Part shown: positions 18,365-26,930 of the stretch, one piece after another | Numbering within the stretch: the stretch's first letter is position 1 | Layout: the number at the start of each line of letters is the position of its first letter | Assembly: GCA_018222605.1 (NCBI GenBank) | Contig: JAAEZZ010000004.1 | Span: forward strand, 124,001 to 188,000 | Direction: 5' to 3' | Origin: Alphaproteobacteria bacterium | Lineage (GTDB): Bacteria; Pseudomonadota; Alphaproteobacteria; Caulobacterales; Hyphomonadaceae | DNA: 64,000 bases | The notes under the pieces: generated by a model | What the model was told of the DNA's origin: nothing | Seen by the model: the letters and a program-made list of their open reading frames with translations, nothing else | Databases searched by the model: none | Made by a program: the position numbers and the translations under genes

Positions 18365-18390
18365 TCGGCCCATCAAGGAGGTCCAGACCA

Positions 18391-18759
18391 ATGAGCTTGT
18401 CAAAGATCACACTTCAACTCGCGCGTAATCCGGGGCTCCCTGGTGGAGACCCCAGTCAGGGCTATACCCTCATCGCTCCCCTCACAGCGGAAGGCCAGAT
18501 TGATCTGGACGCATGGCGCGAGACCCGGGCCGCCTGCCGCGTCGTGCGGTTTCACCCGGATCCGGACGAACGTGCGGACGGCCTGCTAACCCATCGCGGC
18601 AGCCACTGGTTCTTCCATTATGACGAAGATGATGAAGGCGATGATGAAGCCGGCTACAAGCTGGGCCAGCATGTCTTCAAGGAGGGCGAGTACATCACCA
18701 TCGCCAGCCATGGTGAAACACCGCTCACCTACAAGATCACGGATGTCAGCCTGGTCTGA
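18391..18759 (+). CDS. Hypothetical protein downstream of Usp
   Basis: Not recognised. A 122-residue soluble-looking protein with a near-perfect AAGGAGGTCC ribosome-binding site nine bases before the ATG, so it should be well translated. It has a basic N terminus (SLSKITLQLARNPG), a strand-rich middle and a very acidic patch near 85-90 (DEDDEGDDEAG) followed by strands. The composition resembles small beta-sandwich proteins, but I can name no family. The short distance to the universal stress gene suggests co-transcription and a shared stress context. Confidence 0.7.
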   Translation: MSLSKITLQLARNPGLPGGDPSQGYTLIAPLTAEGQIDLDAWRETRAACRVVRFHPDPDERADGLLTHRGSHWFFHYDEDDEGDDEAGYKLGQHVFKEGEYITIASHGETPLTYKITDVSLV

Positions 18760-18849
18760 GTTTCCGGTAGGTCAATCTGGACAGACTGGCTATAAAGACG
18801 CACACTTCTTCTCATTAGGGCAGGAAAAACATGCCTGTGGGAGGAAAAA

Positions 18850-20766
18850 ATGAAGAGCTATCTTGGCCTCGCCGTATCGGCGATCGCTTTGGCTGCGTGC
18901 AGCAAACCTGCGCCGGAAACGTCAAAGACAATTACGCAAAAGGCGGACATTACCGCACCTGACGCAGCGCCAGCGGAAGGACACACCGCCGGATACAATC
19001 CGGATCGCAACGCCTATTTCGGCGACCTGCACATCCATACCCGGTCCAGCTTTGATGCCTACATCTTCAATGTTCGGCGCACCGCTGATGATGCCTACCG
19101 CTTTGCGCGGGGCGAAACAATCAAGCATCCGGCCGGTTTTGACATGACCATTGCAGGCGGCCCGCTCGATTTCTACACGGTGACAGACCACGCCGAATAT
19201 CTCGGCATCCTGCCCGCCATGGATACGCCGGGCACAGAACTGTCAGAGCTTCCGCGCGCCAAGGACATGTTCTCAACGAACCCCGACAAGATCACCGCGG
19301 CCTTCCAGGGCATCGGCGCGTCTGTACGCTCAGGTGAGCCCATAGAAGACATGTATGACAAGGGTGTGATCAACTCTGTCTGGATGCAGAATGTCGACGC
19401 GGCTAACCGCCATTATGTGCCGGGGGAGTTCACCACTTTCGCAGCCTATGAATTCACATCCGTCACGACCAACCGCGATGACGGCACTTTTGGCGGCGGA
19501 AATCTTCACCGCAATGTCTTCTTCAAGGGAGACGCGCCGGATCGCGCCTTCTCGACACTCGACTCCACCAATCCGGAAGACCTGTGGGACTGGATGGATG
19601 AGAAGCGATCCGAAAGCTATGAATCCATCGCCATCCCGCACAATTCCAATGTCTCCGACGGCCAGATGTTCCGCCTGGAAACTTATAATGGAGATCCGAT
19701 GGATGCCGCCTATGCTGATCAGCGGATGCGCAATGAACCGCTTGTCGAGGTCACCCAGGTCAAGGGCACAAGCGAGACCCATCCCTCCCTCTCACCAAAT
19801 GATGAGTGGGCAGATTTCGAAATCTATGACAAATTACTCGGCGTCTATGATGTCTCTCAGACAGAAGGGTCCTATGTCCGCGAAGCCTATCGCAACGGCC
19901 TGAAGCTGCAGCAGGAAAAGGGCTTTGACCCCTTCCATTTCGGCCTTGTCGGGGCCTCTGACAGCCATGTGGCCGGGGGCGCCTATTCCGAGGAAGACTA
20001 TTGGTCAAAGATCGGCATTGTAGATGGATCGCCCATCGCCCGGGGCTCTGTCCCCTTTCCCGGCACAACCAGCTGGGATAATCAGCCTGACAACAATGTC
20101 GTGAAGAATGGCCGCGAATGGTTTTCTCGCTGGAGCGCATCGGGCCTCACCGGCGTCTGGGCCGAGGAAAACACCCGCGAAGCCATCTTCGACGCGTTCC
20201 GCCGCAAGGAAACCTTTGCCACCACGGGTCCGCGCATGAAAGTCCGTTTCTTTGGCGGCTACGAGTATACGGATGACATGCTGAATGCTGCAAATCTGAC
20301 ACGTCAGGCCTATGAGGGCGGCGTCCCGATGGGCGGAGACCTTGTCGGCACCGGCGCGGCCCCGTCCTTCATCGCCTGGGCACAGCGCGATCCGAATATG
20401 GGCGCCCTGCAGCGCGTGCAGATCGTCAAGGTCACCTCAGATGGCGAAGCCGTCTATGACGTCGCCTGCCATACCGGCACACCGGACCCGGCCACACATC
20501 GCTGCCCGGACAATGGCGCGGGCGTGGACATGACAAGCTGCACGCCCACCGGCGAAGGTGCCAGCGAGCTGAAGACCCTGTGGCAGGACCCGGACTTCGA
20601 CGCCAACACCCGCGCCACCTATTATGTCCGCGTACTGGAAAACCCGAGCTGCCGCTGGTCAACCTGGGAAGCCCTGCGCAATGGCACACCGCCGCGTCCA
20701 GACGTGCCGGAGACCATTCAGGAGCGCGCCTATACCTCGCCCATCTGGTACATTCCGGCGGAATAG
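18850..20766 (+). CDS. DUF3604 domain lipoprotein
   Basis: 638 residues with a lipoprotein signal (ALAACS; Cys17). DUF3604 fills most of the chain. Near residue 57 stands YFGDLHIHTRSSFDA, and near 112 YTVTDHAEYLG, so the metal-binding His and Asp pattern of PHP-like phosphoesterases is present (D-L-H-x-H, T-D-H). Later come IPHNSN and VGASDSH, further His/Asp ligands. A surface-exposed metallo-hydrolase is likely, but no substrate is established for this family. It is the first gene of an operon with a parvulin and a HupE/UreJ protein, with GGGAGG six bases upstream of the ATG. The C-terminal region holds several Cys (TGTPDPATHRCPD, TSCTPTG, NPSCRWSTW). Confidence 0.85.
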   Translation: MKSYLGLAVSAIALAACSKPAPETSKTITQKADITAPDAAPAEGHTAGYNPDRNAYFGDLHIHTRSSFDAYIFNVRRTADDAYRFARGETIKHPAGFDMTIAGGPLDFYTVTDHAEYLGILPAMDTPGTELSELPRAKDMFSTNPDKITAAFQGIGASVRSGEPIEDMYDKGVINSVWMQNVDAANRHYVPGEFTTFAAYEFTSVTTNRDDGTFGGGNLHRNVFFKGDAPDRAFSTLDSTNPEDLWDWMDEKRSESYESIAIPHNSNVSDGQMFRLETYNGDPMDAAYADQRMRNEPLVEVTQVKGTSETHPSLSPNDEWADFEIYDKLLGVYDVSQTEGSYVREAYRNGLKLQQEKGFDPFHFGLVGASDSHVAGGAYSEEDYWSKIGIVDGSPIARGSVPFPGTTSWDNQPDNNVVKNGREWFSRWSASGLTGVWAEENTREAIFDAFRRKETFATTGPRMKVRFFGGYEYTDDMLNAANLTRQAYEGGVPMGGDLVGTGAAPSFIAWAQRDPNMGALQRVQIVKVTSDGEAVYDVACHTGTPDPATHRCPDNGAGVDMTSCTPTGEGASELKTLWQDPDFDANTRATYYVRVLENPSCRWSTWEALRNGTPPRPDVPETIQERAYTSPIWYIPAE

Positions 20767-20784
20767 ACGGGAGCACCCAGAGGC

Positions 20785-21618
20785 GTGAAATATCTGCGTG
20801 AACCGCTGATCCAGTTTGTTGTGGCGGCGGCCCTCGTCTTTGGCCTGCACACGGCGTGGCAGGCCTGGCAGGACAAATCGGACTCGACCATTTTTGTCTC
20901 GGAAACAGAGTTGGAGCGCCTCGCGGCGCTCTATGCCTCCGAGGCCGGCGCGCTGCCCGGCCCGGAAGACATGACAACCATGGTGTCCGACTATGTCCGG
21001 GACGAGGCGCTGGCCCGTGAGGCGCGCCGCCTCGGCCTTGATCAGGGCGACACGATCATAACCCGCCGCCTCGCCCAGAAGATGAGCTTCATGGTCTCGG
21101 ATCTGCGCGAAGACCCCGTGCCGTCGGAAGAAGACTTACGGGCATGGCATCAGGCGCATGCGGACAGGTTCACGGAGCCTGCCCGTATCACCTTCTCTCA
21201 CGTCTTCTTCAGCCCCAGCGTGCGCGGCGATGCTGCGGAGACAGACGCGGCAGTCCTGCTGGCAGACCTAAACAGCGCGCCCGCTATGGGCACGGCCGAC
21301 CTTGGCGATCCGTTCATGCTGCAACGTCAGTATGGAGACGTGCCGCTTCGCGAACTCGCCCGCCAGTTCGGGGTGGATTTCGCTGCCGCGATGGCGGAGC
21401 TACCCGCCTCAGATGACTGGCAAGGCCCAGTCCACTCCGCCCTTGGCGTGCATCTCGTGCATATCACGCACAAGACAGACGCTGCCCTGCGCCCCTTTGA
21501 TGAGGTCCGCGCAGAAGTGCAACAGGACTGGGTGGAGCAAAAGCGCCGTGAAGCGAACGAACAGGCAGTCGCTGACATTATCGCCCGCTACAATGTCGAG
21601 ATTGAGGGCGTAGAGTGA
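20785..21618 (+). CDS. Membrane-anchored parvulin-type peptidyl-prolyl isomerase
   Basis: 277 residues from a GTG start 18 bases after the DUF3604 stop. Residues 9-25 are an N-terminal membrane anchor (IQFVVAAALVFGLHTAW), followed by helical SurA/PpiD-like arms and a PpiC-type domain (about 125-245). That domain is recognised by ARITFSHVFFSP and the closing strand SALGVHLVHITHK. These enzymes help fold secreted and outer-membrane proteins in the periplasm. The gene overlaps the HupE gene by four bases, so the pair is translationally coupled and the isomerase probably serves its operon partners. Confidence 0.82.
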   Translation: MKYLREPLIQFVVAAALVFGLHTAWQAWQDKSDSTIFVSETELERLAALYASEAGALPGPEDMTTMVSDYVRDEALAREARRLGLDQGDTIITRRLAQKMSFMVSDLREDPVPSEEDLRAWHQAHADRFTEPARITFSHVFFSPSVRGDAAETDAAVLLADLNSAPAMGTADLGDPFMLQRQYGDVPLRELARQFGVDFAAAMAELPASDDWQGPVHSALGVHLVHITHKTDAALRPFDEVRAEVQQDWVEQKRREANEQAVADIIARYNVEIEGVE

Positions 21619-22586
21619 TCCGCGCCTGCCTTCTGTGTCTGGCCCTCATGATCGCGTCGCTCGGCGCAGAGGCGCATGAAGTCCGCCCGGCCTATCTGGA
21701 GATCACCGAGACCGCACCCGGCCAGTATGACGTCACCTGGAAACAGCCCATCCTGGATGGCCGCCGCCTGAAGCTGGAACCCACATTTCCGGAAGGCTGC
21801 GAGCGGCAGAATGAACGCGTCACCGGTGCAGGCGGCACGATTATCCTGCGCTGGTCCATGGCGTGCGACCTGAATATGGGGGCGCTTTCCATTGCCGGTC
21901 TCGACCGCACCCTGACGGATGTCTTCCTGCGGCTCGACCGGCAGGAGGCGGACGATCTGACCGCCGTCCTGCGGCCCGGCTCTGCTACACTGGACCTTGG
22001 TGGCCCATCCGGCGCGCCAACCCTTGCCTATTTCCGCATCGGCGTGGAGCACATCATCTTTGGCTATGACCATTTGCTGTTCGTTCTGGGTCTCGTCCTG
22101 CTTGTGCGCCCGCGCCAGCTGATCCCCACGGTCACGGCCTTCACGCTCGCCCACTCCATCACGCTTGCCGCCTCTGCCCTTGGCGGCGTCACCCTGCCCG
22201 GCGCGCCGGTGGAGATCACGATCGCCATGAGCATCGCCCTGCTCGGCGCGGAAGCCATTTACCGCATGCGCGGCCGCATGACGCTGGCGCAGCGCATGCC
22301 GTGGCTGATCGCCTTCGGCTTCGGCCTGATCCATGGCTTCGGCTTTGCGGGTGCGCTGTCGGAAATCGGCCTGCCGAAAGGCGCGGAAGTGATGGCGCTG
22401 CTACTGTTTAATCTCGGCGTTGAGGCCGGACAGATCGCCTTTGTGCTATTCGTGCTGGCTCTCGTCTGGTTCGGCCGCCTGCTCTATCGCCAAGGCGAGC
22501 CAGCCCTGCGTACCGCCACGGCCTACGCCATCGGCATCACCGGCAGCTATTGGGCGATTGAGCGGATCGTCGGCGTCTTCCTCTAA
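21615..22586 (+). CDS. HupE/UreJ family membrane protein
   Basis: 323 residues. A signal peptide (1-20) is followed by a periplasmic domain of about 120 residues beginning HEVRPAYLEI, then six or seven membrane helices. The family signature is the EHIIFGYDHLLFVLGL segment near residue 145, then FTLAHSITLA and FGLIHGFGFAGAL, all with conserved His. Classical HupE/UreJ proteins are nickel or cobalt permeases linked to hydrogenase or urease, neither of which is here. This long variant with the N-terminal domain is a different branch with no known substrate. It shares four bases with the isomerase gene and converges on the TauE gene with a four-base overlap. Confidence 0.85.
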   Translation: MIRACLLCLALMIASLGAEAHEVRPAYLEITETAPGQYDVTWKQPILDGRRLKLEPTFPEGCERQNERVTGAGGTIILRWSMACDLNMGALSIAGLDRTLTDVFLRLDRQEADDLTAVLRPGSATLDLGGPSGAPTLAYFRIGVEHIIFGYDHLLFVLGLVLLVRPRQLIPTVTAFTLAHSITLAASALGGVTLPGAPVEITIAMSIALLGAEAIYRMRGRMTLAQRMPWLIAFGFGLIHGFGFAGALSEIGLPKGAEVMALLLFNLGVEAGQIAFVLFVLALVWFGRLLYRQGEPALRTATAYAIGITGSYWAIERIVGVFL

Positions 22587-23404
22587 AGGCCGAGCGCCTT
22601 CCACAGCATCCGCGCCGCAACAACCGCCAGCAAAACGGCAAACCAGCGCTTCAGCTTCACAGCGTCCAGTTTGTGGGCAAGCTTTGCGCCGACCGGCGCC
22701 ATGGTAACGGTGAAGACAGAGATCAGCGCAAATGCGGCGAGGTTCACATTTCCCAGCGAGAAAGGCGGCCGCCCCGGTTCTCCCCAGCCGACAATGATGG
22801 CCGCCAGCGCCCCCGGAAGGCCGATGGCCACGCCCCAGCCAGCCGCCGTTGCCACGGCGCGATGTATGGGCCGTCCACAGAGCGTCATCAGGCTGACACC
22901 AAACGTGCCGCCGCCAATCCCCATCAGTGCGGACAGCGTGCCAACACCGACGCCGAGACCAGCCCGCGTCGGCCCTTTCGGCATGTCATCTGCCAGACGC
23001 CAGGTCGGGCGGCCAAAGAACAGCTGCGCCGCCAGCAGGAATGCCAGAGACCCGAAAATGCCCAGCAGGCCCCGATTCGAAAGATACCCGCTGATTGCCA
23101 TGCCGATCAGGGAGCCGACCACAATCCACGGTGCCCAGCCTTTGATAATGTCCCAGTCGACGGCGTCATGCTTGTTGTGCGCCATGACGCTGCGGATGGA
23201 CGTCAGGATAATCGTGGCCAGTGATGTCGACACCGCCACATGCATCGCAGTTTCCGGATAGCCCAGCGCATCGAACAGGAAATACAGCACCGGCACAATG
23301 ATCGCACCGCCACCAATGCCAAACAGGCCTGCCGCCAAACCGGCGGCGATCCCTGCCACGATCAACGCCAGCAGGAGAGGAGCATACTGAACAATCAGAT
23401 CCAT
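22583..23404 (-). CDS. TauE/SafE family sulfite exporter-like protein
   Basis: 273 residues, starting at the ATG that overlaps the kynureninase stop (TAATG), so translation is coupled. It has about eight membrane helices in two repeats. The glycine-rich signatures GLFGIGGGAIIVPVLYF (near residue 26) and ALMGIGGGTFGVSLM (near 160) are typical of TauE/SafE. Members export sulfite, sulfoacetate or organic acids, or have other substrates. The position behind kynU raises the idea of a transported tryptophan breakdown product such as anthranilate, but this is inference. An upstream in-frame extension inside kynU is not credible. Confidence 0.85.
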   Translation of the reverse strand: MDLIVQYAPLLLALIVAGIAAGLAAGLFGIGGGAIIVPVLYFLFDALGYPETAMHVAVSTSLATIILTSIRSVMAHNKHDAVDWDIIKGWAPWIVVGSLIGMAISGYLSNRGLLGIFGSLAFLLAAQLFFGRPTWRLADDMPKGPTRAGLGVGVGTLSALMGIGGGTFGVSLMTLCGRPIHRAVATAAGWGVAIGLPGALAAIIVGWGEPGRPPFSLGNVNLAAFALISVFTVTMAPVGAKLAHKLDAVKLKRWFAVLLAVVAARMLWKALGL

Positions 23405-24630
23405 TATGTAACGACCGCCTTTTCGCGATAACACGCCTTGTCCCAGCTGCGCGTTTCCAGAATTTCCGTCAGTTCCTGCATCGCGTCCCACACTTCCGCA
23501 TAAGACAGGAACAAGGGCGACAGGCCGAAACGGATCGTGTCCGGCGCGCGGAAATCTGCCTCTATTCCCCAATCATGCATGGCGCGGACAACAGCGTAGC
23601 CCTCGCAATGGCGTACACTGATATGCCCGCCCCGCCGGTCCGCCTCTATGGGGCAGCTGATCTTTAAACCGGCCTTCTCTGCCAGCACCAGGCACATCTG
23701 GCTCAGGCGCCGCGCCTTCTGCTGCACATCCGCCATGTTCAGCCCTTGGAAAATGTCCAGCGCGCCATCCAGTGCCGCCAGCGACAGGATGGGCGGCGTC
23801 CCGGCGGCAAAGCGCGCGGCGCCCTCTTTGGGCTGATAGGCAGACTTGAAATCAAACGGCCTGGCATGGCCCATCCAGCCCGGCAGCGGTGAAGCAAGTT
23901 CCGGTGCCAGCGCCTCATCCACAAAGACGAACGCCGGCGCGCCCGGCCCGCCATTCAGATATTTGTACGTACACCCCGCCGCCAGCCGCGCGCCCCATGC
24001 CTTCAGGCGCACATCCAGCACGCCGGTCGCATGGCTGAGATCCCAAACGATCAGCCCGCCTTCTGCCTGCGCAGCGGCCTCATCGGCGGCGACATCCGCC
24101 ACCTCGCCGGTACGATAATTAACGAGGCTCTTGACCAGAACGCCGCCTTTCAGTTCAGCAATGCCCTGCCCCGGCGCCGCCCGCACCAGCTCCACGCCGG
24201 TCATGCTGGACAGGCCTTCCAGAATATACTGGTCGGTCGGGAATTCGTCTTCCTCCACCACTAGCCGCCGCGCGGCGGCAAGGGGCTGCGCGGAGGCGGC
24301 CAGCTTGTACAGGTTCACCGAGACGCTGTCGCACACCAGAACTTCGCGCTCCCCGGCGCCGATCAGGCGCGCCAGCTTTGCGCCCACTTGCTCGGCCAGG
24401 CCAATCCAGTTCGCGCTGTTCCACGCGCCGACGCGGTCGCGCACCCAGCCATCATCTGCTGCTCGCTGCAGCGCCATCAGGGCGCCTTGCGTGGCTGGCC
24501 CCAGCGAGTGACCGACAAGATAGGTTACCCCTTCCGGCAAGGCGAACGCCGCCCGGCAATGCGCCAGCGGGTCCTCGGCATCCAGCGCTTCGACATCGCC
24601 ACGACTTTGGGGAAAATGGAATGAATTCAT
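23404..24630 (-). CDS. kynU: Kynureninase
   Basis: 408 residues of a fold-type I PLP enzyme. Kynureninase hallmarks are the opening YLVGHSLGPAT near residue 36, the VCDSVSVNLYKL segment (about 100) and the PLP-binding lysine in CTYKYLNGGPGAPAF (about 230). It cleaves L-kynurenine to anthranilate and alanine in the cytoplasm. The downstream TauE gene is coupled to it. Divergently, 50 bases away, lies an alpha/beta hydrolase that could be the preceding pathway enzyme. Tryptophan 2,3-dioxygenase is not in the window. Confidence 0.93.
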   Translation of the reverse strand: MNSFHFPQSRGDVEALDAEDPLAHCRAAFALPEGVTYLVGHSLGPATQGALMALQRAADDGWVRDRVGAWNSANWIGLAEQVGAKLARLIGAGEREVLVCDSVSVNLYKLAASAQPLAAARRLVVEEDEFPTDQYILEGLSSMTGVELVRAAPGQGIAELKGGVLVKSLVNYRTGEVADVAADEAAAQAEGGLIVWDLSHATGVLDVRLKAWGARLAAGCTYKYLNGGPGAPAFVFVDEALAPELASPLPGWMGHARPFDFKSAYQPKEGAARFAAGTPPILSLAALDGALDIFQGLNMADVQQKARRLSQMCLVLAEKAGLKISCPIEADRRGGHISVRHCEGYAVVRAMHDWGIEADFRAPDTIRFGLSPLFLSYAEVWDAMQELTEILETRSWDKACYREKAVVT

Positions 24631-24680
24631 GACAAGCTTTGTGCATGACAGATCGGCCGGACGCTAGTAGCAATCCCCTT

Positions 24681-25625
24681 ATGCGACCCTTGCTTTTTTC
24701 TATTGCCCTTGCCGCACTTGCCCTGACGGGCTGTGAAGCCCCCACAGAAACCCGCCCTCCGGAAAGCACCAGCAAGAGTGAAGAGGCCCCCATGTCCCTG
24801 ATGACCTGGAAGGATTTGCTCACGCGTGAGAGGCCCTCAACACCTCACCATATCCGCACAGGGCTTGGCACATCAGATGTCATCGACCTCTGGCTGCCGG
24901 ACGGCAAAGGCCCCTTCCCGGTCGTCATCATGGTGCATGGTGGCTGCTGGCAGAAAAGCATCGCAGACCGCACCTTGATGGACTATGCGGCCGAAGACCT
25001 GCGCCAGCGCGGCCTCGCTGTCTGGAACATAGAGTATCGCGGCGTGGATGAGGATGGCGGCGGGTATCCCGGCACATTTGAAGATGTGGCGCGCGCAACT
25101 GACCTGCTGCGGGATTATGCAGATGAGTACAATCTGAAGCTCGACCGTGTCGCCGCGATGGGCCATTCCGCTGGCGGTCATCTTGCCCTCTGGCTGGCGG
25201 CACGCCCGAAATTGCCGCGCTCCAGCCCACTCTGGCGTGAAGACCCGCTACATATCGATCTGGTCGTGAATTCCGGTGGCCTCGCTGACCTTGAGGCCTC
25301 CGCCCCGGTCGCGCAGGAAAGCTGCCTTGCTTCCATCATGGATGTGTTGACCGGGCCACCCAGCGGACAACGGCCGGATGTCTTCTCCGATACATCACCG
25401 GCTGAAATGCTGCCCTTTGCCGCCAGGCAGGTTAGTGTGAACGGAGAGCAGGACCGTATCGCCCTGCCCATCCTCGGCAAGCACTACACGAAGAAGGCAA
25501 AAGCCGCCGGCAGCGCCGCCAGTTTCATCCAGGTGCCGGATACAGGCCATGTCGAACTGATCGCCCCCGGCAGCGAAGCCTTTGAGATGGAAGCCGCCCT
25601 GCTGGCAGAGGAACTGAAACGCTAG
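24681..25625 (+). CDS. Alpha/beta hydrolase lipoprotein, candidate arylformamidase
   Basis: 314 residues from the Met that opens the lipoprotein signal MRPLLFSIALAALALTGC; the frame also opens at 24639. The hydrolase fold has the oxyanion motif HGGCW (near residue 90), the nucleophile elbow GHSAGG (near 160), and probable acid and base in GEQDR and DTGHVE. HGG-x-W and GHSAGGH are typical of esterases of the kynurenine formamidase and BD-FAE-like groups. Divergence from kynU by 50 bases supports a role in the kynurenine pathway, but a lipoprotein signal would put it outside the cytoplasm, which argues against it. A general esterase is the alternative. Confidence 0.7.
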   Translation: MRPLLFSIALAALALTGCEAPTETRPPESTSKSEEAPMSLMTWKDLLTRERPSTPHHIRTGLGTSDVIDLWLPDGKGPFPVVIMVHGGCWQKSIADRTLMDYAAEDLRQRGLAVWNIEYRGVDEDGGGYPGTFEDVARATDLLRDYADEYNLKLDRVAAMGHSAGGHLALWLAARPKLPRSSPLWREDPLHIDLVVNSGGLADLEASAPVAQESCLASIMDVLTGPPSGQRPDVFSDTSPAEMLPFAARQVSVNGEQDRIALPILGKHYTKKAKAAGSAASFIQVPDTGHVELIAPGSEAFEMEAALLAEELKR

Positions 25626-25629
25626 GCGC

Positions 25630-26043
25630 CTACCAGACGCCCGCCTGCTTCAGCGCCGCGTCCAGATCCGGCGGAATGTCCACAGCAGCCTCCCCGCTAG
25701 TCAGATCCCGCGGCGCATCGGCCGGCTTCAGGTATCGCCAACCCTGGAAAGCCTTCTTGCGCTTGGCATAGGTGCGTACAAGGTTCGGATCGAACACCAG
25801 TTCGCACATGGAATGCTCCTCACCGGCAATCTGGCGCACCTCTACAATGCGTTGGCGCACGCGGATCGCGCCTTTGATCACCCAATAGATCGAGCCACCA
25901 TCCAGCAGCTGGTCTTTCTGCTTGGGCATCATGCGCGTGTGATGGAATGGCTCCCGCCCCTGCTCCATCAGGCGCGCCTGCCAGTTTTCCAGATCTTCAA
26001 TATCCTCCGCGCCAACGCAGAGTTTCACCATGTGAATCGTCAT
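25630..26043 (-). CDS. DUF1489 family protein
   Basis: A 137-residue small soluble protein of a family I recognise as DUF1489, common in Alphaproteobacteria and without known function. Typical pieces are HMVKLCVGAEDIEDLENWQ at the start, HTRMMPKQKDQLLDGGSIYW in the middle, and KRAFQGWRYL-like KKAFQGWRYLKPADAP near 100. It converges on the hydrolase gene (four bases between) and lies 18 bases downstream of the next secreted protein gene on the same strand, so the two may be co-transcribed. Confidence 0.85.
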   Translation of the reverse strand: MTIHMVKLCVGAEDIEDLENWQARLMEQGREPFHHTRMMPKQKDQLLDGGSIYWVIKGAIRVRQRIVEVRQIAGEEHSMCELVFDPNLVRTYAKRKKAFQGWRYLKPADAPRDLTSGEAAVDIPPDLDAALKQAGVW

Positions 26044-26061
26044 ACCCCCAATCTAGCGGGG

Positions 26062-26787
26062 TCAGCCGGGCAATCCAGACATCAGCTGCGGGCCTTTGCG
26101 ATTTGCCTCGAAATCGGCCTCGGCCTCGGCGCTGGAGAAGAAGAATTCCGTCTTCACGATATTCGCCGAATAGCGCCGGCTGATCGTGCGAAACGCCGCG
26201 CGCGCCTCCAGTTCGATGGAAAAGCTGGACACATAGCTGATGCCCCAGCGCGGCTCGGTGCGGATGAAATAGCTCTGATCATATTTGGTCAGCTTGCCGC
26301 CTTCGGGCCCCGCGACGGGCTGCGGCAGGTGATAATCGATGCGCAGGAAGCGCTCGCCCACCGGGTCCAGCCAGGCTGTGGCCTGAAGCCGCTCGGCGGC
26401 CCAGACATCAAATTCGCCATCATTCTGGGACGGGTGATGCCGAAACGCGATACGCCAAGCATGGCCCATATCGTCCACCTGCACGTCGCGGCCCATGCTG
26501 GCGCGCAGATCATCAGCGAACAGGCGGCCATCCGGCGCAGCTTCAGAGGCCCAGTTGCGGGCCACTTCTTCCAGCTCGTCATCATCCCCCTGCCAGGAGA
26601 CGACCTGCCAGCGCTCGCCCATGTCGCGGCGCGGATCGTAATTATAGATACGGCTGGCATTCTGGCTGCGCAGCTCAACGGTAAAGGCGGCACGCAACGT
26701 GCGCGGGGCTTCGGTTGCACTCAGCGCCTCATCCAGAGGCGCCGCACCGGTCATCATGATAAAGCTTGTCAGCAATGCCAGCAGCAT
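26062..26787 (-). CDS. Hypothetical secreted protein
   Basis: Not recognised. I chose the ATG that opens the hydrophobic segment MLLALLTSFIMMTGAAP, giving 241 residues with a cleavable signal peptide; the frame is open 120 bases further upstream but that part is polar and Cys-containing. The mature part is about 220 residues of mixed charge with many Arg and Trp (SRIYNYDPRRDMGERWQVVSW, AWRIAFRHHPSQ), ending SGLPG. It looks like a globular periplasmic protein of beta character. It lies between fur and the DUF1489 gene on the same strand. Confidence 0.65.
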   Translation of the reverse strand: MLLALLTSFIMMTGAAPLDEALSATEAPRTLRAAFTVELRSQNASRIYNYDPRRDMGERWQVVSWQGDDDELEEVARNWASEAAPDGRLFADDLRASMGRDVQVDDMGHAWRIAFRHHPSQNDGEFDVWAAERLQATAWLDPVGERFLRIDYHLPQPVAGPEGGKLTKYDQSYFIRTEPRWGISYVSSFSIELEARAAFRTISRRYSANIVKTEFFFSSAEAEADFEANRKGPQLMSGLPG

Positions 26788-26930
26788 GCGCTCGTCCCGT
26801 CCCGCATAAATTGCCTGCCCCGGCTGGCCGCAGACTGCGCAGCCGGGCTCTTCAGGCATTCCATCCTGCACGCCCATGTATTTACGGGAGTTGAACAAAG
26901 CTGCCACCGGCCCCTGACTGGGCCGGAAAA

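Noticed and set aside
21615-22586. Nickel uptake for hydrogenase or urease by the HupE/UreJ protein
   Set aside because: No hydrogenase or urease gene is in the window, and the long N-terminal domain marks a different branch.
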